From Bog-473 sp963756025 (GTDB lineage Bacteria; Actinomycetota; Acidimicrobiia; Acidimicrobiales; RAAP-2), in NCBI GenBank assembly GCA_963756025.1, contig CAVWMF010000005.1, forward strand, positions 1 through 64,000: a stretch of DNA of 64,000 bases. Direction: 5' to 3'. Below, piece after piece: positions 52,093 through 61,246 of this stretch. Both the position numbers and the translations under genes were made by a program. How positions within the stretch are numbered: the stretch's first letter is position 1; each line of letters starts with the position of its first letter. The notes under the pieces are model-generated. The model saw only the letters and a program-made list of their open reading frames with translations, made no database searches and was not told where the DNA came from.

Positions 52093-52596
52093 TCAGGCCT
52101 CCGCCGGAGCGTGCAGCCTGGCCCCTTCGGGGGCCTCTTCCGACTCCGGCCGCCGGGCCCCCGTACGGACGGCGATCGCTTCGGTGACCGAGACATCGGC
52201 CCCGCAGGTCGTACAGCGGCGGCGGTCGTCGAGCTCGCCCCCACATCCCCGGTGCTGGATGACGACGGGCCGCTCGCCCTCGATGGCGTAGCGATCGCCC
52301 CAGTGCAGGAGCGACACCAGAACCGGCCACAGATCGGCCCCCTTGGTGGTGAGCCGGTACTCGTAGCGAACCGGTCGTTCCTGGTACGGCCGCTTCACCA
52401 CGATGCCGTGCTCGACCAACCGCTCCAACCGGCTCTGGAGGATGTTGCGCGCCACCCCCAGATTCCGTTGCAGATCGTCGAAGCGGCGGACGCCGAGAAA
52501 GATGTCGCGCACGATCAGGATCGTCCACCGTTCGCCGATGATCTCCAGCGTGGAGGCCATCGAGCAGTACTGGGTTGGGTAGTCCCGATTCAGCAT
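52093..52596 (-). CDS. HxlR-family transcriptional regulator with C-terminal zinc-ribbon-like cysteines
   Basis: About 167 residues from ATG 52596 (GGGGGC just upstream; the frame extends ten codons further). The winged helix is typical: YCSMASTLEIIGERWTILIV, RRFDDLQRNLGVARNILQSR, LVEHGIVVKRPYQERPVRYE, YRLTTKGADLWPVLVSLLHW. A tail CGGELDDRRRCTTCG supplies four cysteines, a small zinc ribbon. It is divergent from the exporter gene 71 bases away, with a perfect inverted repeat nearby, so local control of the exporter is likely. Confidence 0.87.
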   Translation of the reverse strand: MLNRDYPTQYCSMASTLEIIGERWTILIVRDIFLGVRRFDDLQRNLGVARNILQSRLERLVEHGIVVKRPYQERPVRYEYRLTTKGADLWPVLVSLLHWGDRYAIEGERPVVIQHRGCGGELDDRRRCTTCGADVSVTEAIAVRTGARRPESEEAPEGARLHAPAEA

Positions 52597-52637
52597 GCCC
52601 CCAGGATAGCGCCTTTCCCCTCCCAATGCATTGCGCT

Positions 52638-52709
52638 ATGCAACTTAGTCCGCTACGGTTTCGTTTTATGACACTACTCACTACGTTGCGTGGCGATGCT
52701 AAGTTGCAT
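52638..52709. promoter_or_regulatory. Inverted repeat flanking the exporter start, candidate HxlR operator
   Basis: ATGCAACTTAG at 52638-52648 and CTAAGTTGCAT at 52699-52709 are perfect 11-bp inverted copies, 50 bases apart. They bracket the exporter ATG at 52668, next to the divergent HxlR gene. HxlR dimers bind paired palindromic half-sites, so looping or side-by-side binding could repress both genes. If the second copy is part of the operator, the true exporter start may lie downstream of 52709. Confidence 0.45.
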
Positions 52710-54147
52710 GGCGATACCCAGAGGGACCCAGCCCCGAGACCGGTATTGACGGCACTGGTCGTCCTTACCGGCGTGTTCCTGTCGTCGCTGGACCTCTTCA
52801 TCGTCAACATCGCCTTCCCGAGCATCTCGAGGAGCTTCCACGGGGAGTCGCTGCGCTCCATGTCGTGGGTCCTGAGCGCCTACACCATCGTGTTCGCCGC
52901 CCTGCTGGTGCCGGCCGGGAGGTGGGCCGACCGGACCGGGCGAAAGAAGGCATTCCTGCTCGGGCTGGGCATCTTCACCGCGTCCTCCGCCCTGTGCGCC
53001 CTGGCGCCGTCCCTCAATCTCCTGGTGGCGGCCCGCATCCTCCAGGCCAGCGGGGGGGCGCTCATGCTGCCCACCTCACTCGGTCTGCTGCTCCCGGCCT
53101 TCGGCCCCGCCCGCAAGGGCGCGGCGATCGGCCTGTGGTCCGCCGTGGGCGGCGCGGCCGCAGCCTTCGGGCCTCCGATCGGCGGACTTCTGGTGGAGGC
53201 CAGCTGGCGTTGGGTCTTCTTGGTGAATCTGCCCCTCAGCCTGGTCGCCCTCGTGGTCGGGATGCGCGTGTCTGCGCGAGATCAAGGACCCGGTCGCCCA
53301 CAAAGCGGACTTGTTGGGCGCCGCGTTCCTTTCCATCGCAGTGGCCAGCCTGGCCGCGGCCATCGTCGAGGGATCGAGTTGGGGCTGGACGAGCACATCG
53401 ATCCTGGGGGCTTTCGCCCTCTTCGTCCTCTCCAGCGTGGCGCTGGTGGTGCGCTCGTGCCGGCACCCGAACCCGATCATCGAGCCGGCGGTGATCAGGC
53501 ACCGAGCTGTGGCACTGGCCGACGCCAGTTCGCTCGTGTTCTTCGCCGGTTTCGGTGCCATGGTGCTCGGGGGCGTCCTCTTCCTCACCGGCGTCTGGCA
53601 CGAGGGGGTGCTGCGGGCCGGCTTCATGATCGCCCCGGGGCCGCTGGTGGCATCGATCGCGGCCTTCCCGGGAGGACTGCTCGGGTCACGGTTCAGCCAC
53701 CGGGCGGTCGGCACCGTCGGCAGCTTGCTCTTCGCCGCCTCCGCCATCTGGTGGATCACCCGGATCGGGGTGACGCCGGACTACGTCGGCGCCTACCTCC
53801 CCGGCAGCCTCATCGGAGGCATCGGCGTTGGTCTCATGCTGCCCGCACTGGGCGGCGCAGCCACCGCTCCCCTACCGCCCGAACGCTCGGCGACGGGTAC
53901 GGCCCTCTATGCCATGTGCCGCCAGATCGGCTTGGCCCTCGGGGTCTCATGCCTCGTGGCGGTGCTCGGTACCGCCACCGGGCTCGGTGCGGTGCACGCC
54001 TTCCACCACGCCTGGATCTTCATGGCGGCCTGCAGCCTGACAGCGGGAGCGATCCTGCAGGGCATCCCCCGCAAGGCGACGACCCGGCACAAGCGCGTTG
54101 AGGCCTATGTCGAGACGCCGGCACTCGTGCTGGCAGCCGGCAAATAA
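52668..54147 (+). pseudogene. MFS exporter, DHA2-like, split by a frameshift
   Basis: The first half, from ATG 52668, has FLSSLDLFIVNIAFPSISRS, GRWADRTGRKKAFLLGL (motif A), ARILQASGGALMLPTSLGLL and SWRWVFLVNLPLSLVALVVG. It leaves frame near 53271. The second half, from LREIKDPVAHKADLLGAAF to the end at 54147, is in the next frame with the remaining helices (SWGWTSTSILGAFALFVL, GSLIGGIGVGLMLPALGGA). One base removed near 53271 restores a normal exporter of about 490 residues. As read, it would not be functional. Confidence 0.8.
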
Positions 54148-54212
54148 CCGCCAGCGATCGGCGCTCAGCGTTCTTTTTCCCCCAGAAGGCTGTGGGAGAA
54201 ACTGAAAGCTAG

Positions 54213-54231
54213 AGTTCTAGTAATCAGAACT
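54213..54231. repeat. Short inverted repeat AGTTCT/AGAACT after the exporter
   Basis: AGTTCT at 54213-54218 and AGAACT at 54226-54231 can form a six-pair stem with a seven-base loop, between the convergent exporter and the broken phosphotransferase. There is no T-run after it on either strand, so it is a weak terminator candidate at best. Confidence 0.25.
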
Positions 54232-54279
54232 TAGCGCTACACGTGGTGCGGCTCTGGTGGTCGCCTGCTCTGGCGGTCG

Positions 54280-55521
54280 CTACTCGGTGGTCGGCAAATA
54301 GGACGGATTTGCCACCAGCAGCTGATCGTGTGCCGCCCCGGCGAGCGCCTGCCCTACTGCTGTCCATTCGGCGTCGCACTCGCCCGAACGGATGGCCGCA
54401 GCGAGGGATCGGTCGTCGTCGAACCCGAACGCCTTGAGGCGCAGCAGGTGGGAATGCGCCAGGAATGGACCCCACTGCAATTCGCGTTCGACGATCGACA
54501 ACACGTTGCGGGCCACGCGAGCGGTGAAGCGCGCGCCGGGGCCGCTGCCCTGAGCCGCAGTGCCCTCGCGCTCGCTCTGCTCAAGGTATTCACGAACCGC
54601 CTCGACCAGTTCGGCGGCGCTCGGACGGCCAAAGGGTGATGTCGCACGCGGCGGCGCCGGTGCCGGCGCATCCGGCGGGGCGGGGCGGAAAGGCGGATCG
54701 GGGGCCAGCCCCAACAGGACGAATAAGTCCCATTCGCTCTCACAGACCCTTCGACCAATGGCGGCCAGTTCGACCGACCGTGTCGTCCCGCTCAGGTGCG
54801 CCGACCCCTGCATGGCGCAAATGGTCGCCCACTTCACCGTGGCGTACACCAACCACCAGCGGAAGCGCTCCGGGTCCACTGCTTCACCACCCGATGCCGC
54901 GTACACGTCCAACAGTTCAGCCACGTCGCCGAACCCACCGACCTCACCGGATCCACCGAATCGCCACGCCGGGGCGCTCAGCCACGCCAGGTCCTCGGCC
55001 GCGTCGCCCACGTGCGCCAGCTCCCAGTCGAGGACGGCGCGCAGACCGTCGGGACCGACCATCAGATTGCCGAGGCGAAAGTCACCGTGCACCGGCACCC
55101 GGCGTGCCGCGGGCGGCGAGCGGGCTTGCGCGACTCGAGCGGAGCCAGGCGGGCCCCGGAGACTCGATTGCGGGACGGGTATCGCGGCCAGATGCAAGCC
55201 GCTGGCCGAGCCCGTCTCGCGGACTCACCCTCACTCGTCGCCGAGAAGCCCCGACCAGCCGTCCGGAACGGGGACGCCGGCTCCCTTGGCGGCCCGGAGT
55301 AGGGCCACTTCCCCCCGGACCCGGGCCGGACCGGCGATGCCCTTCCCGCGGTCCTGCTGGACGATGAGCGTCCGGCACGTGCCGTCGGCGGCCACGAGGT
55401 CGAAAGCACTCGTCACCCGGGAGGCACCACCGGCGACCTGATGTAGATGGCGGACCTCGCCGCCCAGCGCGCGACCGAGAGCACGCTCGACGGAGCTGGC
55501 GGCACCTGCGGAGCCCGGCAT
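54280..55521 (-). pseudogene. Phosphotransferase (APH) fused to DUF6285, broken in the middle
   Basis: The N-terminal part from ATG 55521 (GGEVRHLHQVAGGASRVTSA, VRGEVALLRAAKGAGVPVP) stops at 55231. The same frame reopens with VPVHGDFRLGNLMVG and VLDWELAHVGDAAEDLAWL, the catalytic loop of acyl-CoA-dehydrogenase-associated phosphotransferases, and a C-terminal DUF6285 domain (SAAELVEAVREYLEQSE, FTARVARNVLSIVEREL, NPSYLP). Two TGA codons interrupt the frame, and the roughly 100 residues expected between the two halves are cut to fewer than 50. This looks like a real deletion rather than a simple indel. It follows the AttH-like gene by three bases. Confidence 0.7.
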
Positions 55522-55524
55522 CGG

Positions 55525-56535
55525 CTACTCGACGGGGACGACAGGCCTCCCGCTGCCGTCGGTCTGATGCAGGTACTCACTGATGCCGTACCCGGTGCGC
55601 TCCGCGCCGCCGGTGTCGCGGTACGTCCAGCGGGCCAACCCCTCGTTGACCACGGTCCCGCTGACCTGGCGGGTGCCGGCGACGCGCAGCACGTCGCCCC
55701 GCAGGTCGAAGGTGCGTCCCGCCTTGTCGAGCACTTGGAGATGCACCACCTTGTGAGTCAGCGCGTCGTCCTCCAATTCCGTGCGCACGCGCCACTCGGC
55801 CACACTGGTGGCCGAGTCCCCGTCCCACACCCATCCACGGTGGAGGTCTCCCGCTTCGGTGCCGAGGCGGATCCCCCCGAAATGCAGATCGTCCCCGATG
55901 TTGATGCTGAACCAACGCCACATCTTCGGACCGCCCCAGCGGCGCGGGCCCCAGGACTTGTCGCGATGACCATGGGCGTCAGCCCAGGACGAACGCACGC
56001 CATCGACGGCCAGCCATCCAGACCATCGGCCCGCCTGCTCGAAGTGACCCTTCCCCACCGTCCCCGCCGCGGCGACCGCCTGCGCCGACTTCGGCTGCCC
56101 GGCAGTGCCATCGGCGCCACGCTGGCCGTCGGTGCCGATGGCGGGTGTCACGGCCTCGAAGCGCACGTCCACCGCAAGCCGCACGTCGCCGTCGCGCTCT
56201 CCGGTCTTGAGGTCGCGCACCGGGGCCAGGTCGTCCATGGTCAGCCGCCACTGTCCGAGCGCGGCGAGCATCTCGTAGCGGGTGCCCCCGACGTCGAGCA
56301 CGGTGTCGACCATCTCGTGCTGCTCCTTGACGCGGCGATACTCGGCCAGCCGCCCGTCGGGAAGCCACGCCGAGACGGCGACATCCATCGTTCCTTCATT
56401 GGGACGGATCCCGATGCGGCTGAAGAATCCCGAGTCCGTGCCCGGGTCGTAGGCGTTGAAGTAATACGACTCGCTCCAGGCCGAGTCCTCTTCGACGGGG
56501 TGGGCCAGCTCATGACGGGCTTCGAGGATCGGCAT
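55525..56535 (-). CDS. AttH/DUF7064-like lipocalin-fold protein
   Basis: 336 residues from ATG 56535. The sequence SESYYFNAYDPGTDSGFFSR, RPNEGTMDVAVSAWLPDGRL, GHRDKSWGPRRWGGPKMWRW and EWRVRTELEDDALTHKV matches a family of actinobacterial proteins related to AttH and carotenoid hydratase-like lipocalins. These are often found beside steroid or terpenoid catabolism genes. No catalytic mechanism is established. It forms an operon with the broken phosphotransferase and is divergent from the dehydrogenase at 56654. Confidence 0.7.
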   Translation of the reverse strand: MPILEARHELAHPVEEDSAWSESYYFNAYDPGTDSGFFSRIGIRPNEGTMDVAVSAWLPDGRLAEYRRVKEQHEMVDTVLDVGGTRYEMLAALGQWRLTMDDLAPVRDLKTGERDGDVRLAVDVRFEAVTPAIGTDGQRGADGTAGQPKSAQAVAAAGTVGKGHFEQAGRWSGWLAVDGVRSSWADAHGHRDKSWGPRRWGGPKMWRWFSINIGDDLHFGGIRLGTEAGDLHRGWVWDGDSATSVAEWRVRTELEDDALTHKVVHLQVLDKAGRTFDLRGDVLRVAGTRQVSGTVVNEGLARWTYRDTGGAERTGYGISEYLHQTDGSGRPVVPVE

Positions 56536-56653
56536 CGCTACACCATCGCCCGTCGGAGCGGCCCGTTCAACCCGGTGGAGCCCCCGGGGTGGGGGCGGAG
56601 GCACGCATCTTGTGTGAAACTCACCGGGCAAACGTAGACCCGAGGGGGGCGAG

Positions 56654-57721
56654 ATGCGCGCTGCAATCACCAGGGGCGGCCAGCTCGTCGTCGGCGAGGT
56701 GGACGACATCGTCCCGGGTTCGGGCCATGTCGTGGTCCGCTCGTTGGCCGCCGGCATCTGCGGGTCGGATCTCCATGCCCTCGCCGACTTCACCCGTTTC
56801 ACCGGGTTGATGGACTCGGTCGGGGTCCCCGCCCTGGACCCGGGCCGTGACTGCGTCTTCGGGCACGAGTTCTGCGCCGAGATCGTCGAGCACGGACCCG
56901 ACACCTCGCACACCCTCGCTGTCGGCACCCGGGTCTGTTCGGTCCCGATCATCGTCGGCGCGGCAGGCGTCGAGCAGATCGGCTACTCGAACACCTTCCC
57001 CGGCGCGTTGGCCGAGTACTTGGCATTGCAGGAGATGCTGCTCCTGCCGGTCCCCGCATCGCTCGACACGGACCTCGCCGCCCTGACCGAGCCATTGGCG
57101 GTGGGCGAGCACGCCGTCGGCCTCTCAGGGTTGGAGCCGGGACAGCCATGCCTCGTTGTCGGCTGCGGCCCCATCGGGCTCGCAGTCATCGCCGCCCTGA
57201 AAGGCCGGGGTCACGGGCCGGTGCTGGCGGCCGATTTCTCGTCCACGCGCCGCCACCTGGCCGAAGCCTTCGGGGCGGACGAGGTGATCGATCCGGCCGA
57301 GCACTCCCCCCACGAGCGCTGGGCCGACTTCGGGGTGGCGACGAACGTGATGGCACGCGCCGGTGCGGCCATGTTCGGCACGCAGATCACCGATCCCGTC
57401 ATTTTCGAAGCGGTGGGCGTGCCCGGCATGTTGCAATCCCTCATCGCCGACGCGCCACCGCACAGCCGGATCGTGGTGGTGGGTGTCTGCATGCACAGCG
57501 ACGCCATCGAGCCCTTCATGGCGGTGGTCAAGGAGATGGAGCTCCGCTTCTCGTTCGGCTACACACCGGCCGAGTTCGCGGCCACGCTCGAACGCCTCGG
57601 AGCCGGCGTCCCCGGGGCCGACCTGCTGGTCACCTCGGCCGTCGATCTGGCCGGTGCGCCCCAAGCGTTCGAGACCCTGCGCACTCCCGGCGAGCACGGC
57701 AAGATCCTTGTGCATCCCTGA
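56654..57721 (+). CDS. Zinc-type alcohol dehydrogenase-like MDR protein
   Basis: 355 residues with GAGGGGGGCGAG before the ATG. The N-terminal GroES-like part has SLAAGICGSDLHAL (C36, H41 region) and CVFGHEFCAEIVEHG (H71/E72). The four-cysteine structural zinc lobe is absent. The cofactor domain has CLVVGCGPIGLAVIAALKGR and FSSTRRHLAEAFGADEVIDP. It oxidises an alcohol with NAD(P). It heads a plus-strand operon with an LLM oxidoreductase, an epoxide hydrolase and a serine hydrolase. Confidence 0.88.
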   Translation: MRAAITRGGQLVVGEVDDIVPGSGHVVVRSLAAGICGSDLHALADFTRFTGLMDSVGVPALDPGRDCVFGHEFCAEIVEHGPDTSHTLAVGTRVCSVPIIVGAAGVEQIGYSNTFPGALAEYLALQEMLLLPVPASLDTDLAALTEPLAVGEHAVGLSGLEPGQPCLVVGCGPIGLAVIAALKGRGHGPVLAADFSSTRRHLAEAFGADEVIDPAEHSPHERWADFGVATNVMARAGAAMFGTQITDPVIFEAVGVPGMLQSLIADAPPHSRIVVVGVCMHSDAIEPFMAVVKEMELRFSFGYTPAEFAATLERLGAGVPGADLLVTSAVDLAGAPQAFETLRTPGEHGKILVHP

Positions 57722-57777
57722 ACCGTCGGCACCCACGACACGCGCCGCACCTGCCAAGAGAGGACACGCGAACCAAC

Positions 57778-58971
57778 ATGACGACCATCGATGCAGGAGA
57801 TCGCCTGAATTTCGGCATTTTCCTGGCCCCGTTCCATCCTGTCGGCCAGAACCCGACGCTGGCGCTCGAGCGCGATCTGCAGCTGATCGAGCATCTGGAT
57901 CAGCTCGGGTTCGATGAGGCCTGGTTCGGCGAGCACCATTCGGCTGGATACGAGATCATCGCATCCCCCGAAGTCTTCATCGCCGCCGCGGCCCAGCGCA
58001 CGAAGCACATCCGCCTCGGCACCGGCGTCTCCTCGCTGCCCTATCACCACCCGTTCATGCTGGCCGACCGCCTGGTGCTGTTGGACCACCTCACGCGGGG
58101 TCGCCTGATGATCGGCGTCGGCCCGGGCGCACTGCCGTCGGACGCCTTCATGATGGGCATCGACCCGGCGAAGCAACGCGACATGATGGAAGAGGGACTC
58201 GAGGCCATGCTGCTGCTGCTCGAGGGCAAGGAGCCGGTCACGATGGAGACGGACTGGTTCAAGCTCGTCGGCGCCCGCCTCCAGATGCGCCCGTATCAGC
58301 GCCCCTACCCCGAGGTGGCGGTGGCGGCCCAGGTCTCACCCGCCGGCCCGCGCACCGCGGGGCGGTTCGGCGCCAGCCTGTTGTCCATTGGCGCCACGTC
58401 GGCGGCCGGCGGGTTCGACATCCTCGGCGCCCACTGGGACGTCATGGAGGAACGGGCCGCCGAGTTCAACACGACGGTCGACCGTTCGAAGTGGCGCCTC
58501 GTCGGACCGATGCACATCGCCGATACCAAGGAGCAGGCCATCGAGGACGTGGCCTTCGGCCTCGAACAGTGGGTCGACTACTTCCAGCGGGTGGCGGCGC
58601 TCCCGTTGGCGCCGGACACGGCCAACTTCGAGACGTTGGTCGACGCGCTGATCGCCTCGGGCTTCGCCGTCATCGGCACGGTCGAAGATGCCATCGCCCA
58701 GATCGAACGCCTCCGGGCCCAGTCGAAGGGCTTCGGCTCGTTCCTCCTCATGGGCCACGAGTGGGCGGACACGGCGGCCACTCGTCACTCCTACGAGCTC
58801 TTCGCCCGGTATGTGGCACCGCAGTTCCAGGACACATCTCGCACGCTCACCGCCAGCCGCGACTGGGCGGCCGAGAACCGCCCCGAATTCATCGGTGCGG
58901 CGGGAAACGCCGTCATGTCCGCCATTCAGAAGCACCACGACGAGAAAGCGAGCAAGTCCGCCAATGCCTGA
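57778..58971 (+). CDS. LLM-class flavin-dependent oxidoreductase (limonene-monooxygenase-like)
   Basis: 397 residues from ATG 57778. The luciferase-like TIM barrel is recognised from LNFGIFLAPFHPVGQNPTLA, DEAWFGEHHSAGYEIIASPE, RIRLGTGVSSLPYHHPF-like (RLGTGVSSLPYHHPFMLADR), GRLMIGVGPGALPSDAFMMG and HIADTKEQAIEDVAFGLEQW. The family uses FMN or F420 to oxygenate or reduce terpenes and other hydrophobic molecules. It overlaps the following epoxide hydrolase by eight bases; an epoxide-forming monooxygenase plus epoxide hydrolase is a coherent pair. Confidence 0.88.
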   Translation: MTTIDAGDRLNFGIFLAPFHPVGQNPTLALERDLQLIEHLDQLGFDEAWFGEHHSAGYEIIASPEVFIAAAAQRTKHIRLGTGVSSLPYHHPFMLADRLVLLDHLTRGRLMIGVGPGALPSDAFMMGIDPAKQRDMMEEGLEAMLLLLEGKEPVTMETDWFKLVGARLQMRPYQRPYPEVAVAAQVSPAGPRTAGRFGASLLSIGATSAAGGFDILGAHWDVMEERAAEFNTTVDRSKWRLVGPMHIADTKEQAIEDVAFGLEQWVDYFQRVAALPLAPDTANFETLVDALIASGFAVIGTVEDAIAQIERLRAQSKGFGSFLLMGHEWADTAATRHSYELFARYVAPQFQDTSRTLTASRDWAAENRPEFIGAAGNAVMSAIQKHHDEKASKSANA

Positions 58972-59959
58972 CTCCGCCTTCACGCACGAACAGATAGCGA
59001 CGAACGGGATCGAGCTCCACGTCGTCACCGCCGGGCCGGCCGACGGGCCGCCCGTCGTCCTGTGCCACGGCTTCCCCGAGCTCTGGTACTCGTGGCGCCA
59101 TCAACTGCAAGCACTCGGCCAGGCCGGGTACCGCGCCATCGCGCCCGACCTACGGGGCTACGGGGGGAGCAGCCGCCCCACCGAGATCGAGCAGTACGGC
59201 GCGGACAACCTGACCGCCGATCTGTGCGGACTGCTCGATCACTTCGGCTACGAGAAGGCGGCGTTCGTCGGGCACGACTGGGGCGCCATGGTGGTGTGGG
59301 AGATGGGGCGGCTGCATCCCGAGCGGGTGTCATCCCTCTTCAACATGAGCGTGCCGTACACCAACGCACCGGCCCCGCCGCTCGACATCTTCGCCAAGAT
59401 CTTCGAAGGCAAGTTCTTCTACATCCTCTACTTCCAGCCGGTCGGTGTGGCCGAGGCCGAGTTCGAGGCCGACCCGCGCCATTTCCTGCGCACCATGCTG
59501 TACTCGGCCAGTGGTGTCGGCATGAGCAGCGGTCGCCGGGGGCTTGCCGACGCCCCGGCCGAAGGCACCCGGTTCCTGGACACCCTTTCGCCCGCGCCCG
59601 CCCAACTCCCACCCTGGCTCACTGAAGCCGATGTCGACGTCTACGCCGCCGCATTCAACAAGAGCGGGTTCTTCGGGCCCGTCAGCTTCTACCGGAACAT
59701 GAACGCGAACTGGGAGCGCGCCCACCAGATCGAGCCGACCGTCTACACCATGCCCGTGGGCTTTCTCACCGGCTCGCTCGACCCCGTCAACACCATGATG
59801 CCGGGCGCGGCCGAGACCATGGCCCGCACCCTCCCCGACTTCCGCGGCACGGTCCTCGTCGAGGGTGCGGGGCACTGGGTCCAGCAGGAGAAGCCGGACG
59901 ACACCAACGCAGCGCTGTTGCAGTTCCTCTCCGCAAAAGAGGTGAGGGGCCTCCGGTGA
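58964..59959 (+). CDS. Epoxide-hydrolase-like alpha/beta hydrolase
   Basis: 331 residues from ATG 58964. The oxyanion-hole motif HGFPELWYSWRHQ (35-47) and the nucleophile D105 in VGHDWGAMVVWEM are epoxide-hydrolase signatures (Asp nucleophile, not Ser). The catalytic His is in EGAGHWVQQEKPD. It hydrolyses an epoxide to a diol. It is translationally coupled to the monooxygenase before it (eight-base overlap) and to the serine hydrolase after it (GTGA overlap). Confidence 0.88.
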   Translation: MPDSAFTHEQIATNGIELHVVTAGPADGPPVVLCHGFPELWYSWRHQLQALGQAGYRAIAPDLRGYGGSSRPTEIEQYGADNLTADLCGLLDHFGYEKAAFVGHDWGAMVVWEMGRLHPERVSSLFNMSVPYTNAPAPPLDIFAKIFEGKFFYILYFQPVGVAEAEFEADPRHFLRTMLYSASGVGMSSGRRGLADAPAEGTRFLDTLSPAPAQLPPWLTEADVDVYAAAFNKSGFFGPVSFYRNMNANWERAHQIEPTVYTMPVGFLTGSLDPVNTMMPGAAETMARTLPDFRGTVLVEGAGHWVQQEKPDDTNAALLQFLSAKEVRGLR

Positions 59960-61044
59960 CGGACGGCGAGGTGGGCCTGGTCCCGCTGCCGCCGCAACCC
60001 GAAGGTGTGCCGTGGCCAACGAGCGCGTGGCCGCGGGGCGATCCTCCCGTACAGTTGCGCGCCGCGCTCGAGACGCTGCTCGATCGCGTGTGCGACGACA
60101 CCGGGCCGCTGGCGACGACGCATGCCGTGGTCGTCGTTCATCGGGGCCGCGTGGTGGCCGAGCGCTATCAGGGCGCATTGGAGTCCTTCGACCGGCCACC
60201 GCAATCCGTTACGGACGGGACGCGCCTGTTGAGCTGGTCGATGGCGAAGTCGGTGTTGCACGCCGTCGTCGGCCTGCTCGTCGGCGACGGGTTGCTCGAC
60301 CTCGATGCGCCTGTCGACGTCCCCGAATGGTCCGACCCCGACGACCCCCGCCACGCGATCACGTTGCGCCAGTTGCTGGCCATGCGCGACGGACTCGACT
60401 TCGTGGAGGACTACGTCGTGGACGGCGGTATCGACGAGCGGGTGTCCGACGTCATCGAAATGCTCTTCGGCGCCGGCCGCTCCGATATGGCGCACTTCGC
60501 GGCCGACCGGCCATTGGCGGCGGCGCCGGGCGAGCGCTTCAGCTACTCGTCGGGAACGTCCAACATCATCTCGTCGATCGTGGCCCGCGTGGTCGGTCAC
60601 GGTCTGTCGTACGAGGAGTTCCTCCGGTCTCGGTTGTTCGCCCCTCTCGGTATGCACAGCGCGGCGCCCGAGTTCGATGAAGCCGGCACCTGGGTCGCTT
60701 CGTCGTATCTCCGCGCCACGGCCCGCGACTTCGCCCGCTTCGGCTTGCTCTACCTGCGCGACGGCGTCTGGGACGGGACACGGGTGTTGCCCGGGGGATG
60801 GGTGGACTACGGCCGCTCCATGGCGTCGCACGACCCCGTCGACGGCCCCTACGGCGCGCACTGGTGGGGCTGTGAGGCCGACACGCTCGGGACCTTCCGT
60901 GCCTCGGGCTACGAAGGGCAGTCGATCACCATCTGCCCTAGATATGACCTTGTTCTCGTTCGCCTCGGCAAGACGCCGGCGGCCCACTCCCCCGACCTGT
61001 CCCGCTGGCGGGCCGACGTGGTGCGGGCGTTCGATCCGGCCTGA
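59956..61044 (+). CDS. Beta-lactamase-fold serine hydrolase (class C/esterase family)
   Basis: 362 residues from GTG 59956 overlapping the previous stop. SWSMAKSVLHAVVGLLVGDG contains the SxxK nucleophile. RFSYSSGTSNIISSIV occupies the YxN position but reads Y-S-S, as in esterases and D-aminopeptidases of this clan rather than in resistance enzymes. HWWGCEADTLGTFRASGYEG and the end motif QSITICPRYDLVLVRLG follow. A lipase or esterase role in the operon is more likely than antibiotic hydrolysis. Confidence 0.82.
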   Translation: MTDGEVGLVPLPPQPEGVPWPTSAWPRGDPPVQLRAALETLLDRVCDDTGPLATTHAVVVVHRGRVVAERYQGALESFDRPPQSVTDGTRLLSWSMAKSVLHAVVGLLVGDGLLDLDAPVDVPEWSDPDDPRHAITLRQLLAMRDGLDFVEDYVVDGGIDERVSDVIEMLFGAGRSDMAHFAADRPLAAAPGERFSYSSGTSNIISSIVARVVGHGLSYEEFLRSRLFAPLGMHSAAPEFDEAGTWVASSYLRATARDFARFGLLYLRDGVWDGTRVLPGGWVDYGRSMASHDPVDGPYGAHWWGCEADTLGTFRASGYEGQSITICPRYDLVLVRLGKTPAAHSPDLSRWRADVVRAFDPA

Positions 61045-61105
61045 CAGCCGACTCCATCGTCGGGGAGTCGCCCTGCAATCCCTATGTTACGAATTTCGAC
61101 TTTTT

Positions 61106-61136
61106 TTGACACATTCGTCACACAACTGACTAAGGT
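61106..61136 (+). promoter_or_regulatory. Possible sigma-70 promoter for the sugar-transporter operon
   Basis: TTGACA at 61106-61111 matches the consensus -35 box. TAAGGT at 61131-61136 is a partial -10 at 19-base spacing, slightly long. It lies in the otherwise gene-free 200 bases before the binding-protein gene, which would leave a leader of about 100 bases. Confidence 0.3.
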
Positions 61137-61246
61137 CCGGAACGCGTCATTTGTTAACGCAGCATTAAGTCCTACACAGGCCGGTCCGCTGGGGGCCGTC
61201 CGGAAGCGAGTTCACACGGGCCCTCGGTCCGGATTGGGGTGGCACA

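Noticed and set aside
59956..61044. Antibiotic-resistance beta-lactamase
   Set aside because: The YxN motif is Y-S-S and the gene is inside a catabolic operon; an esterase-like role fits better.
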